Of a DNA stretch of 34,790 bases, positions 1-11,065 are shown in pieces (the stretch's first letter is position 1; the number at the start of each line of letters is the position of its first letter). Made by a program: the position numbers and the translations under genes. A model generated the notes under the pieces. It did no database searches. It saw nothing but the letters and a program-made list of their open reading frames with translations, and was not told the origin of the DNA. Source of the stretch: Hypsibius dujardini (Eukaryota; Tardigrada; Eutardigrada; Parachela; Hypsibiidae); assembly GCA_001579985.1 (NCBI GenBank), contig LRSR01000098.1, positions 1 to 34,790 of the forward strand. Direction: 5' to 3'.

Positions 1-859
1 GGCTTTTGCATGGCTGATTGTATGAGCACGGAAATATGGATTGGTTTCTCTTGGAAAACGCCGATTTAATTAGCAATTACCCAACACACACAAACGGCGA
101 GGAACATGTATGTATATTACTGTAATTATTTAAACCTCTGTTCTAGCACGTTACGCGTATTGAGTGCCATGACAAAGCGGAAGATCCCCAGATCGCATTA
201 GAAGGGGTACAACCAGCGATTAATCAAGTTTTTACTAAGAACTTGTCGGTCAGTTCATGCTACTACCGTATTGTAGGACGACCTGTAATCAGGAAGGTTC
301 AAACGACGTAAAAGGGAATGCGTCTGGTATTGATGCGCTTACGTTTAAACAGCCCTACAGCGGAATATGTATGTGGCTATATATTCATGAAACGTAGACA
401 TGATTAACAGAAACGGACACCACGACAACAGCAGCGCCATTTTGTTCTCTCAATCTGCATGCGTCATGCCATGGTACATTATCACACTTCTCACATTTCT
501 CAGCAAGCCAAACTGATGGCACGTCTCTTTTTCCCGTCATTGTTCATCGCGATTCACAATCCCAAAAATATGATTGCCTCAATACCCCGTCCGTTTCTTT
601 GCGTGTCCACTTTCTTTTCAAGCTACCGCAATATGTAAGGCACGAGGTCATAGGTATTGCTGTAGGGTTTATTATGTCCATGACGGACTTAAATTACTCC
701 GTCGCTCTCAGGTCAAATATTTTCATCAGCCTTTCTTTGAGGCTAGTATGCCCATTCGAAACCATTTTAAAATCCTTCAGGCTGCCGGTATATACATTTA
801 GGTCTTCGAATACGGCTACGAAAACGACTAAAAAGGAATTCGATGTCAGTAACACCCCG
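1..859. other. Gene-free left flank
   Basis: No supportable gene. The short open frames here lack splice context, codon bias or recognisable motifs. No strong repeat was noticed before the foldback element that begins near 860. Confidence 0.5.
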
Positions 860-1365
860 GATCGTACCAGGGGGTTGTTTAAAGTTTTTGCTAATCGGAA
901 TAAGGACCCCTCACATTAGGACCAGGGGGCTGGCAAATTGACAAACAAGATTTTTTTTCAAAATTAAACCTGAAACTCGGCCTTTTGTTTCCAATCATTT
1001 AACAACTTATGGGGGTGTGGGATTTAATTTCCAAGCCTCGGATTTCAAAACATTTTCAAAAACTTCAGTTTTCTGTCACATTCGAAGTTTACGGGAGTCC
1101 AACATAAGTTCTTATAAATAACTGCAAGTGAGAAATTAAAACATTCAATAATGGAAAAAATTTTGAAAATGTGTCGATATACCCGGAGTCTTTGGAAATC
1201 AGGCTCCCACACCCCCTCAATTTTCAAAATGATAAAGAACAATAGACCAATTTCGGATTCAAATTTGAAAAAAATGCTTTTGCCCCTTTGCCCACCCCTG
1301 CCCCTACTATGCGGGGGTCTTATGTTTCCTGCCTAAAAGACCCTTAACGAGCCTCTGACCACTGA
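860..1365. mobile_element. Foldback (long inverted-repeat) element, copy A
   Basis: About 210 bases at 860-1067 recur in inverted, diverged form at about 1152-1365, leaving a spacer of about 85 bases. The outer part of the right arm holds the family signature GCCCCTTTGCCCACC followed by a CTACTATGCGGGG-like box and CTTAACGAGCCTCTG. The left arm has the same boxes as reverse complement (CCAGGGGG..., CCCCTCACATTAGG). The inner arm shares GGGGTGTGGGA and a CATTTTCAAAA box. There is no open frame, so this is a non-autonomous element. The exact ends and target duplication were not resolved. Confidence 0.7.
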
Positions 1366-2059
1366 TGTAGTAGTGTGGTAATTCGTGGCAACCCAGCCGC
1401 TGAATCCGCAAACAGACGTTGGTATCTTCACTTTATAGATTATGTACTACGATTATGATCAACGCTTATGGATAGCTGCATGGTCGGAAGCAAGCACTGA
1501 AGCTGGCCCACGGTCGGTGTTGTGTAGTACTTTGAGAACCTCTAAGGAACATGTACACTATTTTCTTCGCGCACATCTGATCTCTGCTATGGCGGGCCAC
1601 TGAAAAAAGCCACCCATTTTTTTCAGATAAGGGTGGGTGATTTTTGGAATTTTTGGACATGCAGATGTCTAGGTGTCTCGGTCACATAAGTGAGACTTTT
1701 GAAGACCTCGTCCATCTACTCTTTGGTCTAATAAGCAACCGTAAAGTGGAACAAAAACTTAACTGAAGCATTACCGACTACCTGTAGGTCGGTCACCAGT
1801 GCAACTCAAATTGTTTCAGAACGTGACTAATTTCGATTCGTTGCCTTTTCAGATCTAGTAGCTTTTCATTCCTCCCGCCACCTTCACAATGGGCATGTTT
1901 TTGGATTTTCCTGCTGTATACGTTACTGTATTGATGCGATAGCTTCGCGCAGTAGAAACAGACCCACCGTAATCCTAGACCTATGGATCCGCTCATGAGC
2001 TTATGCGTGCACTCCGGGTTAGGATAACGAAGTAACGATTTTGAGTTATCGCGTCAGTA
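1366..2059. other. Intergenic, nothing recognised
   Basis: No gene model could be supported. A small inverted pair around 1608-1640 (CCACCCATT / AAGGGTGGG) is the only local structure noticed. Confidence 0.4.
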
Positions 2060-2416
2060 TGAGGTAAAGGCTATTAACCAGATCGTTTTAGAAATCGTAA
2101 CTTAACCAGGCCGGCAGGCCAGCAGGTGCGCATAAGTCGTTTTTAAGGAAACGACGGCGCATAAGGAACCGAAGTGGCGCCTCTACCGGACTGCTTGCAC
2201 ACTTCTCCATTGAGATTCTTCCCTTCCTTTTTTTGTACCCAGATTCGAACCGTGAGGCTTAGAAACGAACTAAAATGGGTCAGAGACTTTTCTGAATGTT
2301 TTGAAGCCATCTGCTATGGCGTGGCAGTACTGCAGCGCCGGGAAATCAACGTTGAAAAAAACCGGCCTGATTAAGTTACGATTTCTAAAACGGCCTGGTT
2401 AATAGCCTTTACCTCG
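2060..2416. mobile_element. MITE with 53-bp terminal inverted repeats and TA flanks
   Basis: Bases 2060-2112 and 2364-2416 are near-perfect inverted repeats. They run from TGAGGTAAAGGCTATTAACC at the left end to GGTTAATAGCCTTTACCTCG at the right, with only a few mismatches. Both ends are flanked by TA (2058-2059 and 2417-2418), as expected for a Tc1/mariner-type target duplication. The 251-base centre has no transposase frame, so this is a non-autonomous element of 357 bp. Confidence 0.75.
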
Positions 2417-2599
2417 TACAGTACTATCCCAGTATCTAGACAGTTTTACAAGCATACTAAACAATCCGTCATCATCCTTCTCAGCATCACTTGTCACTAC
2501 GATAATACGAACATGATGAACAACTCATCATTATTACCCACGTTGATGTAATACAATAAAAGAATCGACAAGCGTAAGACGTACAAGCCCCCGAGAAAC

Positions 2600-5500
2600 T
2601 CAACGATCACTTAAAAGCTGCTTTTCCAGCACCTCGGCGCCCTTGAAATCCTTCAGACGTTGCAGTATCTTGGACAGGTCCGCCACTTCCTCCCTGCAAA
2701 AAAAACACCATTAAGTTTAGAATTAACCGCCAGAATTGACTTTATTAAGCATTTAAAGGTAAAATTAAGCTAACCAGCAATATAGTTGTTCAACTATTAA
2801 ATTTTAAATACCGTGTTTAAATTTTATTTTTTTAAAGATAAATTTCCCAATTTTGGTATTTCACATATTTTTTAATTAATTAAATTTCTTATGCTCGATA
2901 TTAATATTTTTTTACAATACATTTTATTTTAAGATGAAAATCCATATTGGTACTTGAAATCATATTTTCACACTAATCCAAAAAACACTGACCCACACAT
3001 TGAGTTTCCACACTAACCCACAACATTAGTTTTCCGCTTTCCATTCTACCAAACTAATCACAGGGCTTTTTTACCTGCTGGGATTCTGTTTGCCCAAATT
3101 AGTCGTCACGTGGCAGAACATTTCCAGGTGCTTGGGCACGGTCGGCGGGGACGGTCCGGTGCAGAGACGATCCTCGGGAATTCTCGCTGCAATCTAAAAG
3201 CATTCCACGATAATATTAAAAAACTTAACGCGGACGTTTCTAAAGAAAGAAACTAAACGGGTAAGCGCAAGATGAATCTCACCGCCACACAACGAGCGAC
3301 GCTTTCCTTCCGGTCATGCGACGTCCGGAGAGGCAGCAGGAGATACCGATTAAGCAACCGTTCCAGGGACAGCTCCACCAGTGCCGCGTTCGAGAGGATG
3401 CCATGAAAGAGGAGGATATTGCAGAACAACTGCAAACAATTCATTATCCGATTCAATAATGTAAATGAAACTAGGAAACTCGGGATCTCGACGAGACTGA
3501 CTGCAACGTACAACATGAGACGGAAATACCTTGAAAGCAGCCCGGAATTGATCGGACACAAACGCCACGGCCTCCTTGTCGGTCTCAAGAATTCTGCAGT
3601 TAAGAGAGACGAATTAGACGCATTAGAAAAGAGACGAATGAGCGAGACTGCGTTGCAGTTTGCCAATAAGGGAATACTTTTTAAATGTACCAAATGATCA
3701 ACAATCGCGTTTTCCCAACGCTGAGCTCACTCACTGATGCATTGCAAGCATCTGAATAGATTTCCCAATTTCGTTACGTTTTAGAAAAATTACGGAAAAC
3801 AAAAACTCATAGTCGAATGCACATGCAGCAGCTGAAAAAAACGTCCGGTTTGATATTTTTCAAAAACAAGGTTTCATGGCTAAACTGCCAGTCCTTTCAG
3901 AAATCTGTACTTTTTTTGTGTCGTAAAACACATGCCAAGCGGTTTAAACCGAATCATCCCTTTAATTGATTCCGGCCAAATAAAAAATCGGAAGCAAAGA
4001 TTAGTTTTCAGCTTCTCAACAGTTGACGGGACATCACTTAAGTCAGTTCAAAAAATCAAAAAGTATTGCCTCCAACAGCCAGTACACATCACGCCTCGAT
4101 CACACTGACCTCTGGGAGTAGACCGGCAGGTAAATCTCGTCCTCAATCGTCTGGATCAGTCGCTGGACAAGAGCGCGAAAAAAATCCTACAAAATGCAGA
4201 ACTGAAACTAGTCCTGACTACTTTACTGACCTTGTAGGTTAATCCGGCCTGCGTGTTAAAAAAGGCAACTCACCTGCACTGGTTTCCTGGTCATGGCAAT
4301 GGTAGGAAACCGCGCGAAGAGCTCGCGAAGAAGCGCCACCAGTCGCGCGGACTGAACCTGTGACATGGGATCCCACGTGTCCAGAAGAGCTGAACCAACA
4401 AAATTCAACTATTTCAACCTGCAGCTGCGCATGAGATTACTAGTACAAGGTCATTAATTACCAGATAGGCGAGTAAAGATTACGTCCTCCACCAACATGG
4501 GTAGGACCCGAATGTCGGGGTCGTCCGCCGTTACCGTCCCAGAGGATGATGCCACGAAAAGGTGGGTGAGGATGTCACGAAACCAAGGCATCTCCAGCAA
4601 GGCAAGACCCCCTGGCTACAATAGGTAAAAGGAGAGAAATGACATGACACAAACAGAGTTTAATCGACAGAGAATGGCAGACGACAGAGAAAGATGTAAA
4701 TAAAAACACCTGTAGACAGACGGACAGGCAGATAAGTGGATGAATAGATAGGCAGATGGCCAGAGAAACAATCAGTCAGGCAGACAGACAGACAGACAGA
4801 CAGACAGACACAGGGAGAAAGACGCAGACAATCAGAGGGATACACCTAAATGCAACCAGACACAAAAAAGGAGATGGGATAGCAATATCGAAATAGTACG
4901 GACCAGATAGGCTCGAACCCAATGGCTTACCTTGATGGGATTCCATCCCAGCAGCTTGAATCGAATCAAGGGAGCCACCAGTTTCGGTATGCACAGTGCA
5001 ATCCATGCGTCGCTATATGAGTGGGAGCAATCGGTCCGCCACTGCACAAAACGCTTGAGTATCGAGGGTAGCGACTTGAAGTCGCTCACAGTGTCGTCGA
5101 AGACTGCCGCAGCGTTGGCCACACTTTCCACTGCAAAAAACAAAACAAGAAATCAGCGCTGCTCCATCATAATTTCATCCCCTATACCGGTTCAATCCCT
5201 ATCGGTGTCCATAATTCCAAATACCGACTCATCTTAATTTCCTTCCAATTACTTTGAGGAACAGAAAACGACATTCTAGTCCTTGAGATATTTTTCAACC
5301 CCTGCTGCAAAGGTGAGAATCAAATTTCTCGGCACGATATACGTATACAGCTGTACGTACGTAATAGTAGCGTCGACACACTTGTCCACGCTGTGTGTGT
5401 ATGTCACGTAGCGATAAAAAAGGATCAAAATTGTGGACTGAGAATGCTCCCTGACGCAAGTATAGACCGTGACTAGTAATCAACCTGTGTTGTCCCATAA

Positions 5501-7904
5501 TGCGATGGATATCAGCAGCAATGCCCCCGTCCTGCTGCTCCGTAGACCTCGTCGCAGGGTCGTTCCGAAACCACCGAAACGAAAAGGATTCTCGGTCCCG
5601 AGAAGCAGCCGACAGCGTGCGAGGAGTACTACAAAGTCTGTGGTGCGAGGACCAGCGGCAGCGAGGTCTTATTCATCACCGATGGTGGCCCCGTTACGCG
5701 TTTCGAGGATAATTATCACCCTCCCATCCTCCCCGCAGATACACCCGATCACCCTGAAAATCCCGAACCATAGTCTGCGGAACTGTCCTTGGGCACGCAA
5801 CCTCATCTAAAGGAAATGTCTTACCCTGCTGCTGCACCGACACCGACTGAAACAAAAACATCCACTCCCAGCCGACAGCTAAAGCTGGGGTTAAGGTTAG
5901 CCCGCCCATTGCTGGTAGTCGGATCGTTCAGCAGGCGGCTCAGTCACAGAGGAACACAAGAGCGGAATCCAATTCAATTGGTAAGAATAATTAGAAAACA
6001 TTAGATTGTAAAATTCTGACTCGCTCGTACCATCGACGTTGGTAGAAATATTTAGGACATCAGGAGGGGGGGTGGGAGGGGTGGCAAGTGTGGGATGTAC
6101 TCGACTAAAGTATGCCGGTGGATTTCAAAAGTTGTTTCTAGCTCCGTCCAAAACAATTCTAGCAAGATTAAGTACTTGCGGAGAATCAGAAAATAATTCT
6201 GTTTTATTGTGATAAAAATTCTGTTGACACCAAATAATTCCATCAAATAAATTAATTAGAAATAATCACAAAATAATCCTGTTGACGTCAAGTAACGTAT
6301 GCTCGCAATCTCAACTGGTGTAGTGGCGTATGGAATACTTCGGTATGGCGAAAGGAGGTAAAGCTGGATAATTAATCTCAAGAAATGTCAAGACAATTCT
6401 AGTCAGCTTCGTTATGTCTACACATTCACAAGACAAAGCTGACAAAGAAATGAATTAAAACCAATTTTAATATACTATCCTAGTTCTGCTGTAGTGTTTA
6501 AAATAGGCCAAAATAGATTGTTTCTAATTAAATTTATAAGCTGTAGAAGCATTTTAACTCAACTGTAATTTTAATTGAAACTCTATTAACAATGCCGGAA
6601 AAAATCATTCTTATTCCGAATTAAGTGATCTTTATTTTGATTTAAAATCCGATTTTGGTCAGGTGCTGATTTTTGGCTTAATTTAAATTAAAAATCGTGA
6701 TTTAAACAAAACTATTCTGCTGTTTTTCAAAAGATGAACTTATCGAATTTGCAACTAGACCAACCAAAAAGTTGAAATCAAGTATGTGGTCGGTGTTGCC
6801 GGAATCCCTATCACGTCTTCACGCAGGCCAAACTGGAGCGACACATTGACCTGGGGAGGGTGGAGCTGGCGCGGGCGAAGGAGTTGGAGAATGAGAAGCG
6901 CCAGCAAGAGCTGGTCGAGAAGGCGGCGCGACTGGGGAAGAAGGGCAGAGGCGACAAGAAAGGAGCCATATCCAAACGACAGCGCACGACACTTCGACAT
7001 AGCGCATCATTCCATTTTAAATTGTACCCAAATGACAGCGCACGACACATGGATAAAGCGTATCAATCCATTTTAAATTCTGATTTCAAGTGATGCGATT
7101 CTTACTAACCGATCACTAGGCTGTGCAGTTACAGTTGATTGAATGAATCAAGACAATGAGTTGTTTATGTTTTTCCACACGGTGGACGCGCTTACAGGTT
7201 TGAGGTGTACCAGTCGGTTCATAATCGTCCATATCAAAGCTCTCGATGGACATGCCCACCGAGGACGCCAAAGCCTTTCTAAACAGCACAAGAGAAAAAC
7301 TGTGTTACTAGCCAACTAATACTGTTGAAGTCAATTTAAATAATGATTCAATCTGGTAAAAAGATCAGGCGCTTAATTGTAAATTGAACCATTTTCATGA
7401 CATTAAAAAAAATTACTGTAAGATTTTCATCTGCTGATTTCTATTTCAAATTAAATTTAAACGAATACTAAATCAAACCAACCTTCGCTCAAGATAATCG
7501 GCAAGGGGGCTCCGTCTTTCGGCAATCTGCGCTAGATTCGGCACCAACTCAATGCCTACATAGCAAGAGAAGAGACATTCAGTTTCGAACAAACGGATTA
7601 AATCGTCAAGCCAGTGTCTCAAGAGGTGAACCATTCCGGTATAAACTTGGCCAAAATCACTCACTATGTTTGGAATGGATCTCTTCGGAGCGGTCCTTGA
7701 TGTACTGCTGACGAAGATCCGACGCGGCCTTGCATCCCCGTTTCCAGATCGCCAAGGTTTGATCTTCTACCGCAATGATTTGAGGCAACTGAAAAGATCA
7801 GAGGATCGGTCAGTCGATGAAACAAAACTAAGCATCGTATAATCAGACAAAACATGTCTAGCAAGCAGACAGGCAGATGGATATGTAGGCAAGCACATAG
7901 ATAA

Positions 7905-7940
<36 letters not shown>

Positions 7941-10900
7941 ACATCAGACAGACATCCGGACATACAGACAGAAAGACAGACAGTCAACCAGCCAGACAGG
8001 TAAAAAGATCAGGCAGAAAAACGGACAAATCTACAGCCTGCTACTAAATCCGTCAATCGAGAAAGCAATCGACACTGAGCAACGGAAGCACATCAATTTG
8101 TCTATTCCACAGACGCGTATACCTTGTCGTTATAACAGTCAACAAGATCGAGCACAAACCCACGCATCTCTTGGTAAAATTTATACTCCGCAGAGGCCGT
8201 CGTCAGTTCCAAGTTCAGACTTCTGATGGCGTTGTTGCAATCGGTCAGGTCGCTCGTCACTTTATCCAGCTCGTTGTTGTGGCGCCGCTGCTGTTCCTTC
8301 GCCTGTTCCATCCTGTAAACGATCAAGCGACCCCTTAAAACATTAGTATAGAAAGGGAACGGATTGCAAGGAGTAACTAAATTTTGAAAAAACCTATTGC
8401 GAATTTTCTTCCGGATATCCTCTACGGTACTGATAGTGGGCGGAGTCCGGGCGTCATGACTATAGCTCAAATCGCTGTCAACAGCCGTGTAGCCGTTTGG
8501 ACCGTAGTAATACTGCTGGTCTGCAGGCGGACGATTCATTTCCTCCGAATGGGCCTGAATCTACATATACAACAAAGGCAGTTTACAAAGCGCCAAGAGC
8601 AAGCACGCAGATACAAAAACAGGAAGTGTACAGACAAACAACAGATACCCCCAGTTAAACAGACAGAGACACACAGACACATAAACCGGCCGACAGACAC
8701 ACAGACAGGCTGACAGGTCTACAGACAGCCAGGCAAGCAGACAGACAAACAGACAGACAGACCAAAAGACAAACAAACAAACAAATAAGCAGAGTCAAAT
8801 CTATTTTCAAATACCTGCGGTAAAGTGACTCCTTTTCTGATCTGTGCCTCCTCCCAGCGTTGGATTTCCTCATCGCTATCATTCTGGTTTTGACCTGAAA
8901 GAGATCACAGTTAGACCTGTCGGTGTCCTGTGTTGATCCACCTTGCAATACCAAATGCCCATTCCTTCATTCAACCAACCCACCAATCATTTCATCCAGC
9001 TCGAAAAACTCTCGATTTCGCCGTCGGTTCAATGCAGCGACATCCTTCGAGCCGAGAAACTGGCCGCCGTTGCTGCTCATCACCAGTTCCTCATCTTCGT
9101 CGCTATTATCATTTTCATCTTCCCTGGATAGCAAATATGATTTGAGAATTACAATCAGGGTTAATTGAATCTTACATCACAGTAGTATTTTCGAAAGAGA
9201 AAGATGCCTGATTTTATACCTGACAAGACGCGATTTGCCGGCAGCAAATCTTTCAGTGTCGTCCAGCGGAATGAAATCATCCTCCGCTTTCCGCGCCTCT
9301 TCCCGGCGTTTTTTGGCGTCCGCAATCAGCTTGCTATCCGGAATTCCGCCGCCTAAGCAAATTTATCAAAATAATAATAAAAAACTAATCACCAAATTAC
9401 TGTCCTTAGCAAGTTGGTCAACTCTAAAGTTAAATTTAACACACGCCACAAGTGAGGAATTCTTTGTATTTCCCGAAAAGGTTTATTTAAATAAAATAAA
9501 TATTATAAAGAAAACGATATGCTCCATAGCAAGTAAAATGAAAACTTTACCATAAAATAACTGAATATTTAAATTAATCGGTAAAATTTCGACATTTTTT
9601 ACATAGTCACATTGATTTTGGTACTAGCACGTACGAAAATTTCGCTAAATTAACTTTTCCTCCAGAATAATTTTCCGGATTTGTCAAGTTTTTTTTCTCA
9701 AAATATTAAAAGAAAAAGAAAAATATAAGACTAACTTGAAACGGGGTCGTTAAAACAATTTCAGGACTTTAATACGCTTTATGACATTTATGGACATTTT
9801 CATGAATCAAGAGTGAAGCAAAAATTATTTTCGCATGACAAAATACCTCTTCTCCATTTAAAATATCCTTTAAGATGATGGGATGGCACGATCAATGATC
9901 AGTATCATCAATCAGTATTGAAAATACATATGCAGAAAAAGGAAGTCAAAATAGAAGCCTCAAACAATCAATCAACCGATATATGTGCAGAAAAAGCAAG
10001 ACAAAAGCGAAACATCAAACAATCAATCAGCCAATACATGAGTAGAAAAAGCAAGGCAAAATAGAAGCATCAACAAACAATCAACCTATACATGTGCAGA
10101 AAAAGCAAGACAAAAAGCAAGCATCAAACAATCAATCAACCGCAGCTATAAACCGCTTCTACTAGGCCTGAACAAATTTCACCTCAAAAAACCGCTGGCA
10201 TTAAACTATACGCCCAATAAAATTGTACATAAATTCCAAATTTTTTTATCGGTAAACAAAAAACTTACGCCCAGTGGGTGGTGCGGTAGGCCGTCGATAT
10301 TCCGAGGAATCCTCCACTTCATAATCCTCACCATAAAGAATTTCGATGTCCGACGAATCGTCTTTCTCCGCAGATCTCTGACAAACAGTCCAATGTGAAG
10401 CAAATCCTCCCTAAAGGCAAAAAAAGGAAGCCATACCTGTGCAGCGGTTCCAGTGAGGTTCATTTTGTTGAGCGAAGCCGCCGCATTCTCCGCGGAAGTC
10501 GTTTTCGGCCGGCCCTGGTCCTCCTTCCATTCCTCCTTCAACTTCTTGGCAATTTTCCGACTTCGATTGGACTTCTTCACACGAAATTCCTCTGAGTCAT
10601 CTATGGAAACGGACCAGCTCAGATAAATCCGTCGAGGAAACGATACACAAAACTGTAGACAATCAATGAATCAATCAAAAATGTGGGTTATAATACTATT
10701 TTCCCTTCAATTCATCAATCAGGCAAACGCGGACACGGAAATAACCAACGCAGAGACTTGTCTTCAATTCATCAATCAACCACCATTCTGCATCATCTAC
10801 CTTCACCGTCTTCGAAGCTCAATTTAGATGGTGCTGATGAGGTATTGGCTGCCGCTCCCGGCGCTGAAACTGTAGGAACATCATTGGACTTTCCAAGGGC

Positions 10901-11065
10901 GACAGGGACAGCAGTTGGTGTGATGGTGGTGGCGGGGAGGACGGTCACATCCACCGAGGTTTCCTCCGATTCCCGCGGCGAATTTTTGGCCGATTTCTCC
11001 GCTTCGTCATCCGAATCACCGCTCTGTTTCTTGCGGAAAAATTTCTTCCCAGGCTTTTTAAACAT
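2600..11065 (-). CDS. PAXBP1: PAXBP1 / GCFC1 homologue, 19 exons, complete
   Basis: Nuclear adaptor of the GCFC family; vertebrate PAXBP1 links PAX3/7 to H3K4 methyltransferase, and the family is related to spliceosome-disassembly factors. Exons (transcript order): 10801-11065, 10437-10600, 10269-10377, 9220-9352, 8984-9123, 8815-8894, 8394-8560, 8123-8312, 7665-7788, 7483-7555, 7196-7278, 4931-5130, 4462-4615, 4274-4389, 4110-4186, 3530-3593, 3283-3429, 3075-3193, 2600-2693. All junctions are GT-AG with compatible phases and give 2499 nt, 832 residues (human 917). Human-like blocks occur in order: N-terminal MFKKPGKKFFRKK; VKKSNRSRKIAKKL (about 97-110); GGIPDSKLIADAKKR and VREDENDNSDEDEE (about 180-235); EIQRWEEAQIRKG; YKFYQEMRGFVLDLV (about 398); and the GCFC core with SYSDAWIALCIPKL, LLDTWDPMS and NAALVELSLERLLNRY (about 545-745). 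ATG at 11065 opens the conserved N-terminus. The function in this organism is inferred from the family. Confidence 0.95.
4690..4815. repeat. CAGA microsatellite in PAXBP1 intron 12
   Basis: An imperfect tract of CAGA/CAGG units contains a pure (CAGA)n run at about 4780-4811, between exons 12 and 13 of the PAXBP1 homologue. Long Cys/Leu/Val open frames on the complementary strand are by-products of the repeat. Confidence 0.85.
5505..6004 (+). other. Coding-like plus-strand sequence inside PAXBP1 intron 11 (unassigned)
   Basis: Two plus-strand frames read like protein. One frame (about 5583-5773) gives PTACEEYYKVCGARTSG and VLFITDGGPVTRFEDNYHP, then ends at TAG. A second (to 5979) is Pro/Thr-rich and ends at a good donor, CAATTG|GTAAGA. 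Stop codons break each frame, so no single gene model holds. This could be exons of a nested gene antisense to PAXBP1, or the remains of one. No family recognised. Confidence 0.35.
6050..6780. other. AT-rich part of PAXBP1 intron 11
   Basis: AT-rich sequence with a G-rich run near 6063-6083. No exon, repeat family or RNA gene could be supported. Confidence 0.4.
6827..7093 (+). other. Probable exon of an unassigned gene nested antisense in PAXBP1 intron 11
   Basis: After a CTTCACGCAG acceptor, an open frame begins AKLERHIDLGRVELARAKEL and continues with ENEKRQQELVEKAARLGKKG. This is a strongly charged, helix-forming (coiled-coil-like) stretch with GC-rich third codon positions, unlike the surrounding intron. 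It joins in phase 0 with the donor at 5979/5980, giving RGTQERNPIQL|AKLERHID. The last about 35 codons run into a two-copy 56-bp repeat before TGA at 7091. I do not recognise the family and cannot place a start codon. Confidence 0.4.
6974..7085. repeat. Two-copy 56-bp direct repeat
   Basis: GACAGCGCACGACAC at 6978 recurs at 7034, followed in both copies by a diverged middle and CCATTTTAAATT. The spacing is 56 bases. It overlaps the 3' end of the unassigned plus-strand exon. Confidence 0.75.
7855..8000. repeat. AGGC/AGAC microsatellite in PAXBP1 intron 8
   Basis: A pure (AGGC)n run at about 7906-7940 passes into imperfect CAGA units to about 8000, between exons 8 and 9 of the PAXBP1 homologue. 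Confidence 0.85.
8640..8795. repeat. ACAG-type microsatellite in PAXBP1 intron 6
   Basis: Imperfect CAGACA/ACAG units, ending in (CAAA)n near 8770-8787, fill most of the intron between exons 6 and 7. Confidence 0.8.
9925..10142. repeat. 55-bp minisatellite, 4 copies, PAXBP1 intron 3
   Basis: The motif TGCAGAAAAAGCAAGACAAA (with variants) recurs at about 9931, 9986, 10041 and 10095. Each copy is followed by CATCAAACAATCAATCAACC. The period is 54-55 bases. The rest of this 916-base intron (9353-10268) is AT-rich with nothing else recognised. Confidence 0.8.

Noticed and set aside
574-919. Two overlapping plus-strand frames near the left end
   Set aside because: No motif, no codon bias and no splice context; the second runs into the foldback element.
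3419-3697. 92-codon plus-strand frame
   Set aside because: It is antisense to PAXBP1 exons 16-17 and the intron between them; the minus strand carries the conserved GCFC residues.
8384-8713. 109-codon plus-strand frame
   Set aside because: It is antisense to PAXBP1 exon 7 and runs into the ACAG microsatellite.
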